The notes under the pieces: generated by a model
Database searches by the model: none
What the model saw: only the letters and a program-made list of their open reading frames with translations
Told to the model about the DNA's origin: nothing
Position numbers and translations under genes: made by a program
NCBI RefSeq assembly: GCF_025961225.1
Contig: NZ_JAOQNG010000010.1
Span: forward strand, 1,106,501 to 1,170,500
Length of the DNA: 64,000 bases
Direction: 5' to 3'
Source of the DNA: Azospirillum canadense
GTDB taxonomy: Bacteria; Pseudomonadota; Alphaproteobacteria; Azospirillales; Azospirillaceae
Shown here: one piece after another, positions 44,053 to 51,871 of the stretch
Layout: every line of letters starts with the position of its first letter
Position numbering within the stretch: position 1 is the first letter of the stretch

Positions 44053-44231
44053 AGCGGATTGCGATCCGCTTCGGACCGCGACCGCGGTCCCGGCCGCACA
44101 TGCGGCCGAAGCTTTGGCCTCTCGCGGGAACGAAGTTCTCGCCGGCTCTCAGCGGATGCCAAAGGCATCCGCTGAGAGCCGGCGAATGAGGCCATATGAA
44201 TTTAAAGCGAATAAAAATTCGCTTTAAAGCC
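44050..44231. repeat. Six-hairpin intergenic element, copy 2
   Basis: The element starts at the stop codon of the ammonia-lyase. Hairpins: 44052-44071, 44073-44090 (8-bp stem), 44091-44108, 44124-44142, 44141-44183 (perfect 20-bp stem with an AAA loop), and 44201-44228 (12-bp stem, AAAA loop). The unpaired stretch between the last two hairpins (44184-44200) closely matches copy 1. It fills the gap to the convergent flavin reductase, whose stop is at 44236. Confidence 0.92.
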
Positions 44232-44235
44232 GCCC

Positions 44236-44715
44236 TTACGCGAGCTTCTGGTATCCGCCGCGGAAGTACAGCAGCGGGCGCCCCTCCTCCGATCCGGCCA
44301 GGCGGCGGACACGGCCGACGATGATGACGTGGTCGCCGCCCTCGTAGAGGTGCTCCCGGTCGCATTCCAGGTTGGCGAGGCAGCCCGTGAGGATCGGCAC
44401 GCCGGTGTCCCAGCGCTCCACGCCCAGCCCTTCCCAGCGTTCCTGCAGGTCGCGACGGGAGAATCGCGCCGACAGCTCCGCCTGATCCTCCGCCAGGATG
44501 TTCACGGCGAAGGACGGGGCCGTCGTGAAGGCCTCGAACGACATGGCCGCGCGGCCCAGGCAGAACTGCACCAGCGGCGGATCCAGCGACACCGACGAGA
44601 AGGAGTTCACGGTCACGCCGATCTTCTCCCCATCCGGGGCGATGGTGGTGACGACGGCGATGCCGGTGGCAAAGCATCCGAGGGCGTTGCGGAAAGCCCG
44701 AGGTTCGAAAGTCAT
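44236..44715 (-). CDS. Flavin reductase family protein
   Basis: 159 residues. Split-barrel flavin-binding domain: FRNALGCFATGIAVVTT, GVTVNSFSSVSLDPPLVQFCLG and the C-terminal ECDREHLYEGGDHVIIVGRV with the conserved GDHxI. Such proteins reduce FMN or FAD with NAD(P)H, often supplying a two-component monooxygenase. No monooxygenase is adjacent. It faces the ammonia-lyase across the six-hairpin element. Confidence 0.9.
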   Translation of the reverse strand: MTFEPRAFRNALGCFATGIAVVTTIAPDGEKIGVTVNSFSSVSLDPPLVQFCLGRAAMSFEAFTTAPSFAVNILAEDQAELSARFSRRDLQERWEGLGVERWDTGVPILTGCLANLECDREHLYEGGDHVIIVGRVRRLAGSEEGRPLLYFRGGYQKLA

Positions 44716-44908
44716 GGCGGCCTTTGTTCGGCTCGACGAAAGGGCGGTTGCCGGGGCTTAACCCAGCCGGCCCGCTGGCGCAAGCCGGAACTGCCGCGGC
44801 AAAAGCCCCGGGCTGCCCGGTCTACGTCCTGCTCCATTAAATGGATCTTAAGGATGAGGGACCAACCTTCGGACGCTCGACGAATCCACAAGGTCCGACC
44901 CGCCCGCC

Positions 44909-46027
44909 ATGTCCGCGAACCCCGGCGGCACCGAACAGCCGATCATCATCAAGAAGAAGAAGGGCGGGCACGGCGGCCATCACGGCGGCGCGTGGAAGGT
45001 GGCCTACGCCGACTTCGTGACGGCGATGATGGCCTTCTTCCTGCTGTTGTGGCTTCTGAACGTCACCACCTCGGACCAGCGCAAGGGCATCGCCGACTAT
45101 TTCTCGCCCGCCGCGGTCAGCCGGGAGCAGTCGGGCTCCGGCGGCATGCTGGGCGGCCGCACCATCACCGCGCCGGGCGCGCAGATGTCGCCCTCCTCGC
45201 CGATGTCGGCCGACGTGCCCGTCTCCGGCCCGCCCGGCTACGCGACCCAGGACGGCGACGAGTCCGCCGACCCGACGGAGGCTTCCTCCAGCCAGTCGTC
45301 CTCCCCGACGGAGCAGAAGCCCAGCGAGTCGCGGACAGACTACCAGAAGCGGCTGGAGGAGCAGGCCAAGCAGGTGGGCATCCCCGGCCAAAAGCCGGGG
45401 GAGAAGCTGTCCGACTTCGCCGACCGCGTGAAGGAGGGCGGGGAGAAGCTGGTGGAGGCCCAGAAGGAGGCTCGGCAGTTCCAGCAGGCCGCCACGGAGA
45501 TCCGCCAAGCCATCCAGTCCGTGCCGGAGCTGGAGCCGCTGGCCCAGAACATGATGATCGACCAGACGCCGGAAGGCCTGCGCATCCAGATCGTCGACCA
45601 GGATCGCGTGTCGATGTTCCCCGGCGGCTCCGGGCAGATGTACCCGCAGACCCGGCAACTGGTCATGCAGGTGGCCAAGGCGCTGGCCAAGCTGCCCAAC
45701 AAGCTGTCGATCAGCGGCCACACCGATGGCACGCCCTTCCCCTCCGGCTCAGGGCGCGACAATTGGGACCTCTCGGCGGAGCGTGCCAACGCGACGCGAC
45801 GCGCGCTCGTCCAGGGCGGCATCGCGGAGGACCGCATCCAGGAGGTGACCGGCCGCGCCGACCGCGACCTGCTGGTCCCCGACCAGCCAGGCAGCCCGCG
45901 AAACCGCCGCATCAGCATGGTCCTGATGCGCGAAACCCAAGCCGGCGGCACGCCGCCCGCGACCGGCGGGGCGTCCGCCGCACCGGCCGATACCAAAGCC
46001 GCACCCGCGCCGGCACCTAAGCGTTAG
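44909..46027 (+). CDS. motB: Flagellar motor stator protein MotB
   Basis: 372 residues. A positively charged N-terminus (KKKKGGHGGHHGG) is followed by the single membrane helix AYADFVTAMMAFFLLLWLL, whose Asp in YADFV is the proton-carrying residue. A plug and a variable Pro/Ser linker (about 70-150) lead to the C-terminal OmpA-like peptidoglycan-binding domain (LSISGHTDGTPF, RNRRISMVL). With MotA it forms the stator. No motA is adjacent; the partner must be elsewhere. It ends in an Ala/Pro tail. Confidence 0.9.
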   Translation: MSANPGGTEQPIIIKKKKGGHGGHHGGAWKVAYADFVTAMMAFFLLLWLLNVTTSDQRKGIADYFSPAAVSREQSGSGGMLGGRTITAPGAQMSPSSPMSADVPVSGPPGYATQDGDESADPTEASSSQSSSPTEQKPSESRTDYQKRLEEQAKQVGIPGQKPGEKLSDFADRVKEGGEKLVEAQKEARQFQQAATEIRQAIQSVPELEPLAQNMMIDQTPEGLRIQIVDQDRVSMFPGGSGQMYPQTRQLVMQVAKALAKLPNKLSISGHTDGTPFPSGSGRDNWDLSAERANATRRALVQGGIAEDRIQEVTGRADRDLLVPDQPGSPRNRRISMVLMRETQAGGTPPATGGASAAPADTKAAPAPAPKR

Positions 46028-46189
46028 CTTCTTTCTTTCCGCTATACCACTTCTTGTTCTGTCATTGCGTCGCACAACGCCCGGAACGTTTGCCCCTGTT
46101 CAAAACGCGAAACGTTGGTCCATACTTCCTCTCGGACACCATTGCCATTCGGCATCGGTCAATTGAGAGCAGAAGCTGCGGGGGAGTCT

Positions 46190-47689
46190 GTGAGCGTACC
46201 CGAGGGCAAAGCGACCGACCTACTCTCATCCTACGATCCGGGCCTGTACTACGACGAGCTGTTCGGCGGCCGTGACCGGCCGGCCGAGCACGCGGCGCTG
46301 ATACGGCAGCGGCTGGCCGGGCTGAATTTCGGGGAGCTGCTGCGGCGCTCCCAGGACGCCGAACGGGAACTGTACAACCTCGGCATCACCTTCCTGGTGT
46401 ATTCGAACAAGGACGCGGTGGACCGCATCCTGCCGTTCGACATCATTCCCCGGGTCATTTCGGCCAAGGAATGGGCGCACCTGGAGGCGGGGATCAACCA
46501 GCGCGTCGCCGCGCTGAACCTGTTCCTGCACGACATCTACCACGACCAGAAGATCCTGAAGGACGGGGTGATCCCGGCGGATCTGGTGCTGGGCAACAAC
46601 TGCTTCCGGCCGCAGATGGTCGGGCTGGACGTGCCCTTCGACACCTACATCCACATCATGGGCGTGGATCTGGTGCGCGACCGCGAGGGCACCTTCCGCG
46701 TGCTGGAGGACAACGGGCGCGTGCCGTCCGGCGTGTCCTACGTGGTGGAAAACCGCCACATGATGCAGCGCGTCTTCCCCGACCTGATGCAGGACATCGG
46801 CATCCGCCCGGTGGACAACTACGGCCACAAGCTGCTGGACGCGATGATGGAGATCGCGCCGCAGGACGTGGGCGATCCCCAGGTCGTGCTGCTGTCGCCG
46901 GGCTCCTACAACTCGGCCTATTTCGAGCACATCTTCTTGGCGCGCGAGATGGGCGTGCCGCTGGTCGAGGGCCGCGACCTCGTGGTCGAGAACGACCGCG
47001 TCTACATGAAGACGACCAATGGTCTGGCGCGGGTGGACTCGATCTACCGCCGCATCGACGACGCCTTCCTCGACCCCAAGGCCTTCAACCCCGACAGCAT
47101 GCTGGGCGTGCCGGGCATCCTGGAGGCCTACCGCAAGGGCAATGTGGCGCTCGCCAACGCCATCGGCACCGGCGTCGCCGACGACAAGGCGATCTACTGC
47201 TACGTGCCGCGGATGATCAAATACTACCTGGACCAGGACGCGATCATCCCCAACGTCGACACCCGCATCTGCCGCGAGGCGGACTCGCTCCAGTACACGC
47301 TGGACAACCTGGACAAGCTGGTGGTCAAGCCGGTCGGCGAGGCCGGCGGTTACGGCATCACCATCGGCCCGCGCGCCAGCAAGGAGGAGTTGGCGGACTG
47401 CCGGGCGAAGCTGCTGGCCGACCCGGCGAACTACATCAGCCAGCCGGTCGTCGACCTGTCGGTCTGCCCCACCGTGACGGAGGACGGGATTGATCCCCGC
47501 CACGTCGACCTCCGCCCCTTCGCCATCACCGGCAAGAACACCTGGGTCCTGCCCGGCGGCCTGACCCGCGTGGCCCTGAAGAAGGGCACGCTGATTGTGA
47601 ACTCGTCGCAGGGCGGCGGGTCCAAGGACACCTGGGTTCTCCAGGATGGGATTCTCCAGGATGGGGTTCAGGAAGGGGGCGCGTCGTGA
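46190..47689 (+). CDS. Circularly permuted ATP-grasp type 2 protein
   Basis: About 499 residues. CP-ATP-grasp family: RVAALNLFLHDIYHDQKILKDGVIP, VLEDNGRVPSGVSYVVENR, and VVKPVGEAGGYGITIGPRAS, the permuted ATP-binding core. The family is proposed to make peptide-like bonds, but no product is known. The GTG at 46190 follows GGGGGAG; the frame is open from 46115, but that extension reads as non-coding. It overlaps the alpha-E gene by 4 bases, the usual partner of this family. Confidence 0.87.
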   Translation: MSVPEGKATDLLSSYDPGLYYDELFGGRDRPAEHAALIRQRLAGLNFGELLRRSQDAERELYNLGITFLVYSNKDAVDRILPFDIIPRVISAKEWAHLEAGINQRVAALNLFLHDIYHDQKILKDGVIPADLVLGNNCFRPQMVGLDVPFDTYIHIMGVDLVRDREGTFRVLEDNGRVPSGVSYVVENRHMMQRVFPDLMQDIGIRPVDNYGHKLLDAMMEIAPQDVGDPQVVLLSPGSYNSAYFEHIFLAREMGVPLVEGRDLVVENDRVYMKTTNGLARVDSIYRRIDDAFLDPKAFNPDSMLGVPGILEAYRKGNVALANAIGTGVADDKAIYCYVPRMIKYYLDQDAIIPNVDTRICREADSLQYTLDNLDKLVVKPVGEAGGYGITIGPRASKEELADCRAKLLADPANYISQPVVDLSVCPTVTEDGIDPRHVDLRPFAITGKNTWVLPGGLTRVALKKGTLIVNSSQGGGSKDTWVLQDGILQDGVQEGGAS

Positions 47690-48663
47690 ATCTTCTGGCC
47701 CGTTACGCCGAATGCATCTTCTGGATGGCCCGCTACATGGAGCGGGCGGAGAATCTCGCCCGCATCCTGGACGTGCACGAAACCTTCGCCCGTGACACGC
47801 GCGGCATGACGAACTGGTTCTCCATTGTCCAACTGAACGCCGACGAGAAGGACTTCTTCAGCCGCCACGACCGGCCGACCGCCGAAGCCGTGGTGCGCTA
47901 CTACATGTTCGACAGCCAGCACGCGAACTCGCTGGTGTCGATGCTGCGCATGGCGCGTGAGAACGCGCGCGTGCTGCGCCCCTGGATCTCGACCGAGATG
48001 TGGACGCAGATCAACGTGTTCCACAACAAGCTCGTGGAGATGAGCGGCAAGGACGTGCCCATTCCCAACCTGTCCAAGGTCTGCACCTGGATCAAGGAGG
48101 AATGCCAGACCCACACCGGCATCACCGAGGGCACCTTCTATCGGGACCAGGGCTGGTATTTCTACCAGCTGGGCAAGTACATCGAGCGGGCCGACCAGAC
48201 GACTCGGCTGCTCGACATCAAGTACCACACCCTGCTGCCCTCCCCGGTCGAGGTCGGCTCGACCCTGGACATGAGCCAGTGGACCACCGTGCTGCGGTCG
48301 GCTGCCGGCTACCACGCCTTCCGGCGTGTCTACCCGCGGGGGATGACGCCCACCACGGTCGCCGGCTTCATGATGTACAACGAGGGTTTCCCGCGATCGG
48401 TTGTGATGTGTGTGCGACAGATCGACGGCCTCTTGACCCGCTTGAAATCGCGCTACACCTTGCGCGGTGGCAGCGAGGCAATGGAGAAGGTGGACGAGCT
48501 GCTGGGTGCGCTGTTGGCGCGCCCGATCGAGGAGGTGATCCGCGGCGGCCTGCACGAATATCTGGACTGGGTGCAGGGCCAGCTGAACGGCGTCACCAAT
48601 GAGATCGGGCTCGCCTTCTTCGGCCGGGAACCCGTCGCGACCGCCCAAGTTCAAAGCCAATAG
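47686..48663 (+). CDS. Alpha-E domain-containing protein (DUF403)
   Basis: 325 residues, nearly all helical: LLARYAECIFWMARYMERAENLARILDVHE and, near the middle, QLGKYIERADQTTRLLDIKYH. The family is the constant partner of the permuted ATP-grasp protein; together with a transglutaminase-like protein they form a proposed peptide-modifying system of unknown product. No transglutaminase gene follows here; bpt does. It overlaps the ATP-grasp stop by 4 bases, so the two are translationally coupled. Confidence 0.88.
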   Translation: MNLLARYAECIFWMARYMERAENLARILDVHETFARDTRGMTNWFSIVQLNADEKDFFSRHDRPTAEAVVRYYMFDSQHANSLVSMLRMARENARVLRPWISTEMWTQINVFHNKLVEMSGKDVPIPNLSKVCTWIKEECQTHTGITEGTFYRDQGWYFYQLGKYIERADQTTRLLDIKYHTLLPSPVEVGSTLDMSQWTTVLRSAAGYHAFRRVYPRGMTPTTVAGFMMYNEGFPRSVVMCVRQIDGLLTRLKSRYTLRGGSEAMEKVDELLGALLARPIEEVIRGGLHEYLDWVQGQLNGVTNEIGLAFFGREPVATAQVQSQ

Positions 48664-48703
48664 GCCCAACGCCCACAAGTTCAGCCCCCAACAGCCGGAA
48701 TCC

Positions 48704-49444
48704 ATGTCGGTCATCCAGCCGCAGCACCGCCCGCTCCAGCAGTTCTTCCGGTCCGGGCCGATGCCCTGCCCCTATTTGCCGGGGCGGGTGGAGCGCAAGC
48801 TGTTCACCCGGCTGTTGGGTCCCTATTCGGCGGAGGTCAATTCCACCCTGTCCCGCGCGGGCTTCCGCCGCAGCCACGACATCGTCTACCGCCCCGTCTG
48901 CCCGAACTGCCAGGCCTGCGTGCCGGTGCGCATTCCCGTGGCGACCTTCGAGGCGAGCCGCTCGCAGAAGCGCGTGGCCCGGATCAACCAAGATCTTCAC
49001 CTCCACGAGGCGCCAGCCGTCGCCACAGGGGAGCAGTACCGGCTGTTCGCCACCTACCAGAACTCCCGCCACGGCGAGTCCGACATGGCCCGCATGGCCA
49101 TGGCCGACTTCGCCGCGATGATCGACGAGGGGCGGGCCGACACCAGCCTGTTCGAGGCCCGCGACGCGCACGGCCGGCTGGTCGGCTGCATGCTGACGGA
49201 CCGGCTCACCGACGGCTTCTCGGCCGTCTACAGCTTCTACGACGCGCGGCAGGACCGGCGCAGCCTGGGCACCTGCATGATCCTGAGCCTGATCGAACGC
49301 GCGCAGGCGGAGGGGCTGCCCTACGTCTACCTGGGCTACTGGATCGAGCAGAGCCGCAAAATGGCCTACAAGGCAAAGTTTCGTCCGCTGGAGGCTCTTG
49401 GCCGCGATGGTTGGTACCGGCTGCCCGAAGGCGCGGAACGCTGA
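48704..49444 (+). CDS. bpt: Aspartate/glutamate leucyltransferase (arginyltransferase family)
   Basis: 246 residues. N-terminal ATE domain: FFRSGPMPCPYLPGRVERKLFTRL and the cysteine motif YRPVCPNCQACVPVRIPV; the C-terminal GNAT-like domain has QSRKMAYKAKFRP. Bpt transfers leucine from tRNA to N-terminal Asp or Glu, marking proteins for ClpAP in the N-end rule pathway. The start at 48704 is the first ATG near the conserved region; a longer frame to 48599 lies inside the alpha-E gene. It begins 40 bp after that gene. Confidence 0.92.
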   Translation: MSVIQPQHRPLQQFFRSGPMPCPYLPGRVERKLFTRLLGPYSAEVNSTLSRAGFRRSHDIVYRPVCPNCQACVPVRIPVATFEASRSQKRVARINQDLHLHEAPAVATGEQYRLFATYQNSRHGESDMARMAMADFAAMIDEGRADTSLFEARDAHGRLVGCMLTDRLTDGFSAVYSFYDARQDRRSLGTCMILSLIERAQAEGLPYVYLGYWIEQSRKMAYKAKFRPLEALGRDGWYRLPEGAER

Positions 49445-49571
49445 GCGCTGAAGGCCGCCCGTTGAATGCTGCCGGGACCGGCCTTTTGCTCGCACTTATT
49501 GCGGCAATCCCGTAAGAAGCTTTCACGCTCTTGCAAATCGATGGCGTGCTGCGGAATATTGCCGCCATCAA

Positions 49572-49587
49572 TTACCCTTTGGGGTAA
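49572..49587. promoter_or_regulatory. Possible operator upstream of the TRAP genes
   Basis: TTACCC-TTTG-GGGTAA is an inverted repeat about 113 bases before the dctQ-like start, in a 255-bp AT-richer gap. A nearby imperfect palindrome GCGGAATATTGCCGC lies at 49551-49565. The position fits a regulator binding site, but none can be named. Confidence 0.35.
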
Positions 49588-49699
49588 CCTTTAAAGAACG
49601 GGCCATCGCCGCCGGCGCGCCGCCTGCGGCTTCGGTCAACGGACAACAAAAAGGGACAGAGCGGGGCACGCCCCGCTTCTTGCACAGGGAGGCTCTCCG

Positions 49700-50236
49700 T
49701 TGAGGTTCCTGCTCCGAATCAGCGGGCTCATCGATGCTGTCAACAACGGCATCGGCAAGCTCGTCTACTGGCTGGTGTTGGCCGCGGTTGTGGTCAGCTC
49801 GGTCAACGCGGTGGTTCGCTACAGCATCAACTACAGCTCCAACGCCTGGCTGGAGCTGCAGTGGTACCTGTTCGCCGCCATCTTCATGTTGTGCTCGGGC
49901 TACACGTTCCTGCGCAACGAACACATCCGCATCGACATCATCCTCGGCCGCTTCTCCAGGCGGGCCCAGGCGGCGGTCGACGTGTTCGGCATCGTCGTCT
50001 TCCTGTTCCCCATGGCCATCCTGATCATGTGGCTGTCCTGGCCCATGTTCATGGACAGCTTCCGCACCGGCGAGATGTCGAGCGACGCCGGCGGCCTGAT
50101 CCGCTGGCCGGCCAAGCTCCTGGTTCCCGTCGGCTTCTTCCTGCTCAGCGCGCAGGGCCTGTCGGAGCTGATCAAGCGCATCGCCTTCCTCGCCGGGGTC
50201 ATCGACCAGCCGGGCGAGAAGATGCACAGCCACTAA
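49700..50236 (+). CDS. dctQ: TRAP transporter small permease (DctQ type)
   Basis: 178 residues, four membrane helices (VYWLVLAAVVVSSVNAVVRY, WYLFAAIFMLCSGYTFL, VFGIVVFLFPMAILIMWLSW, LLVPVGFFLLSAQGLSELI) with the family motif FLRNEHIRIDIIL. It is the small membrane subunit of a TRAP transporter that uses a sodium gradient. The TTG start at 49700 has AGGGAGG 7 bases upstream. The dctM-like gene follows after 18 bp. Confidence 0.93.
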   Translation: MRFLLRISGLIDAVNNGIGKLVYWLVLAAVVVSSVNAVVRYSINYSSNAWLELQWYLFAAIFMLCSGYTFLRNEHIRIDIILGRFSRRAQAAVDVFGIVVFLFPMAILIMWLSWPMFMDSFRTGEMSSDAGGLIRWPAKLLVPVGFFLLSAQGLSELIKRIAFLAGVIDQPGEKMHSH

Positions 50237-50254
50237 AGGACCGGGACCCGAACC

Positions 50255-51766
50255 ATGGCTGAAATGCTCGCTGCCAATATGGCGCCGTTTATGTTCGCGG
50301 CGCTGGTGTTCTTCCTTCTGCTGGGCTTCCCGGTCGCCTTCGCGCTGGCCGCCAACGGTCTCATGTTCGGCCTGATCGGCGTGGAACTGGGGCTGCTGAC
50401 CCCGGCCCTGTTCCAGGCCCTGCCGGAACGCGTGTTCGGCATCATGCGCAACGACACGCTGCTGGCCATCCCCTTCTTCACCTTCATGGGCCTGATCCTC
50501 GAACGATCCGGCATGGCCGAGGACCTGCTCGACACCATCGGGCAGCTGTTCGGCCCCTTGCGCGGCGGTCTGGCCTACGCGGTGATCTTCGTCGGCGCCC
50601 TGCTCGCCGCCACCACCGGCGTGGTCGCCGCCTCGGTCATCTCCATGGGCCTGATCTCGCTGCCGATCATGCTGCGCTACGGCTACGACCGCCGCCTGGC
50701 GTCGGGCGTCATCGCGGCATCGGGCACGCTGGCCCAGATCATCCCGCCGTCGCTGGTGCTGATCGTGCTGGCCGACCAGCTCGGCCGCTCGGTCGGCGAC
50801 ATGTACGCCGGCGCCCTGGTCCCGGGGCTGGTGCTGACCGGCCTGTACGCCGGCTACATCCTGATCATGACCATCGTGCGGCCGGAGTTCGCCCCGGCCC
50901 TGCCGCCGGAGGCGCGCTCCTTGCGCGGCTTCAAGCTGCTGCTGCGCGTGCTGACCTCGCTGGTGCCGCCGCTGGTGCTGATCTTCCTGGTGCTGGGCAC
51001 CATCTTCCTCGGCATCGCGACGCCGACGGAGGGCGGCGCCATGGGCGCGGCGGGGGCCATCCTGCTGGCGCTGGCCAAGCGCAAGCTCGGGCTGGGGCTG
51101 CTCCGGCAGGCGATGGACACGACGGCCAAGCTGTCGTCCTTCGTGATCTTCATCCTGATCGGCTCGACGGTGTTCGGCCTGGTGTTCCGCGCGGTCAACG
51201 GCGACCTGTGGGTGGAGCATCTGCTGACCAACCTGCCGGGCGGCGAGCTGGGCTTCCTGATCGTCGTCAACCTGATGGTCTTCGTGCTGGCCTTCTTCCT
51301 CGACTTCTTCGAGCTGGCCTTCATCATCGTGCCGCTGCTCGGGCCGGTCGCGGAGAAGCTGGGCATCGACCTGATCTGGTTCGGCGTGCTGCTCGGCGTG
51401 AACATGCAGACCTCCTTCATGCACCCGCCCTTCGGCTTCGCCCTGTTCTTCCTGCGCAGCGTCGCGCCGCGCGAGGACTACAAGGACAAGATCACCGGCA
51501 GGATCATCGCGAAGATCACCACCGGCCAGATCTACTGGGGCGCCGTGCCCTTCGTGATCATCCAGCTGATCATGGTGGCGCTGGTCATCGCCTTCCCCGA
51601 CCTGGTCTTCTCCGGCCTGGACCGCGGCGAAAAGATCGACCTCGACAAGGTGAAGATCGAGATCCCGCAGTTCGACACCAACGAACCGCCCCCGCCCTTC
51701 GGCACGCCGGACCAGCCGGCCGACGATCCGAACGCGGACATCATGAAGCAGTTGCAAGGCAAGTAA
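50255..51766 (+). CDS. dctM: TRAP transporter large permease (DctM type)
   Basis: 503 residues with about twelve hydrophobic segments. Family signatures include FFTFMGLILERSGMAEDLLD, LPIMLRYGYDRRLASGVIAASGTLAQIIPPSLVLIVL and MQTSFMHPPFGFALFFL. It is the substrate-translocating subunit. It is longer than usual DctM (about 430) because of an extended C-terminus with a hydrophilic, Asp/Pro-rich tail (about 450-503). It forms an operon with dctQ; the binding protein lies on the opposite strand just downstream. Confidence 0.94.
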   Translation: MAEMLAANMAPFMFAALVFFLLLGFPVAFALAANGLMFGLIGVELGLLTPALFQALPERVFGIMRNDTLLAIPFFTFMGLILERSGMAEDLLDTIGQLFGPLRGGLAYAVIFVGALLAATTGVVAASVISMGLISLPIMLRYGYDRRLASGVIAASGTLAQIIPPSLVLIVLADQLGRSVGDMYAGALVPGLVLTGLYAGYILIMTIVRPEFAPALPPEARSLRGFKLLLRVLTSLVPPLVLIFLVLGTIFLGIATPTEGGAMGAAGAILLALAKRKLGLGLLRQAMDTTAKLSSFVIFILIGSTVFGLVFRAVNGDLWVEHLLTNLPGGELGFLIVVNLMVFVLAFFLDFFELAFIIVPLLGPVAEKLGIDLIWFGVLLGVNMQTSFMHPPFGFALFFLRSVAPREDYKDKITGRIIAKITTGQIYWGAVPFVIIQLIMVALVIAFPDLVFSGLDRGEKIDLDKVKIEIPQFDTNEPPPPFGTPDQPADDPNADIMKQLQGK

Positions 51767-51780
51767 CGCCCCGCAACCTC

Positions 51781-51809
51781 CCCCTCTCCCGCCCCCGGCG
51801 GGAGAGGGG
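51781..51809. repeat. Short palindrome CCCCTCTCCCGCC
   Basis: A 13-bp stem CCCCTCTCCCGCC/GGCGGGAGAGGGG with a CCC loop. The same arms and loop recur at 59734-59772, extended there to 18 bp. It lies directly after dctM. Confidence 0.85.
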
Positions 51810-51826
51810 CAAACAGGCACCGCAAC

Positions 51827-51861
51827 AAAAAAAACCCCGCTTCCGCGGGGCTTTTTCTTTT
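51827..51861. terminator. Bidirectional intrinsic terminator between dctM and takP
   Basis: A-tract, CCCCGC/GCGGGG stem with a TTCC loop, then CTTTTTCTTTT. Both flanks are strong, so it ends both convergent TRAP transcripts. Confidence 0.9.
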
Positions 51862-51871
51862 CAGGCTTTCC

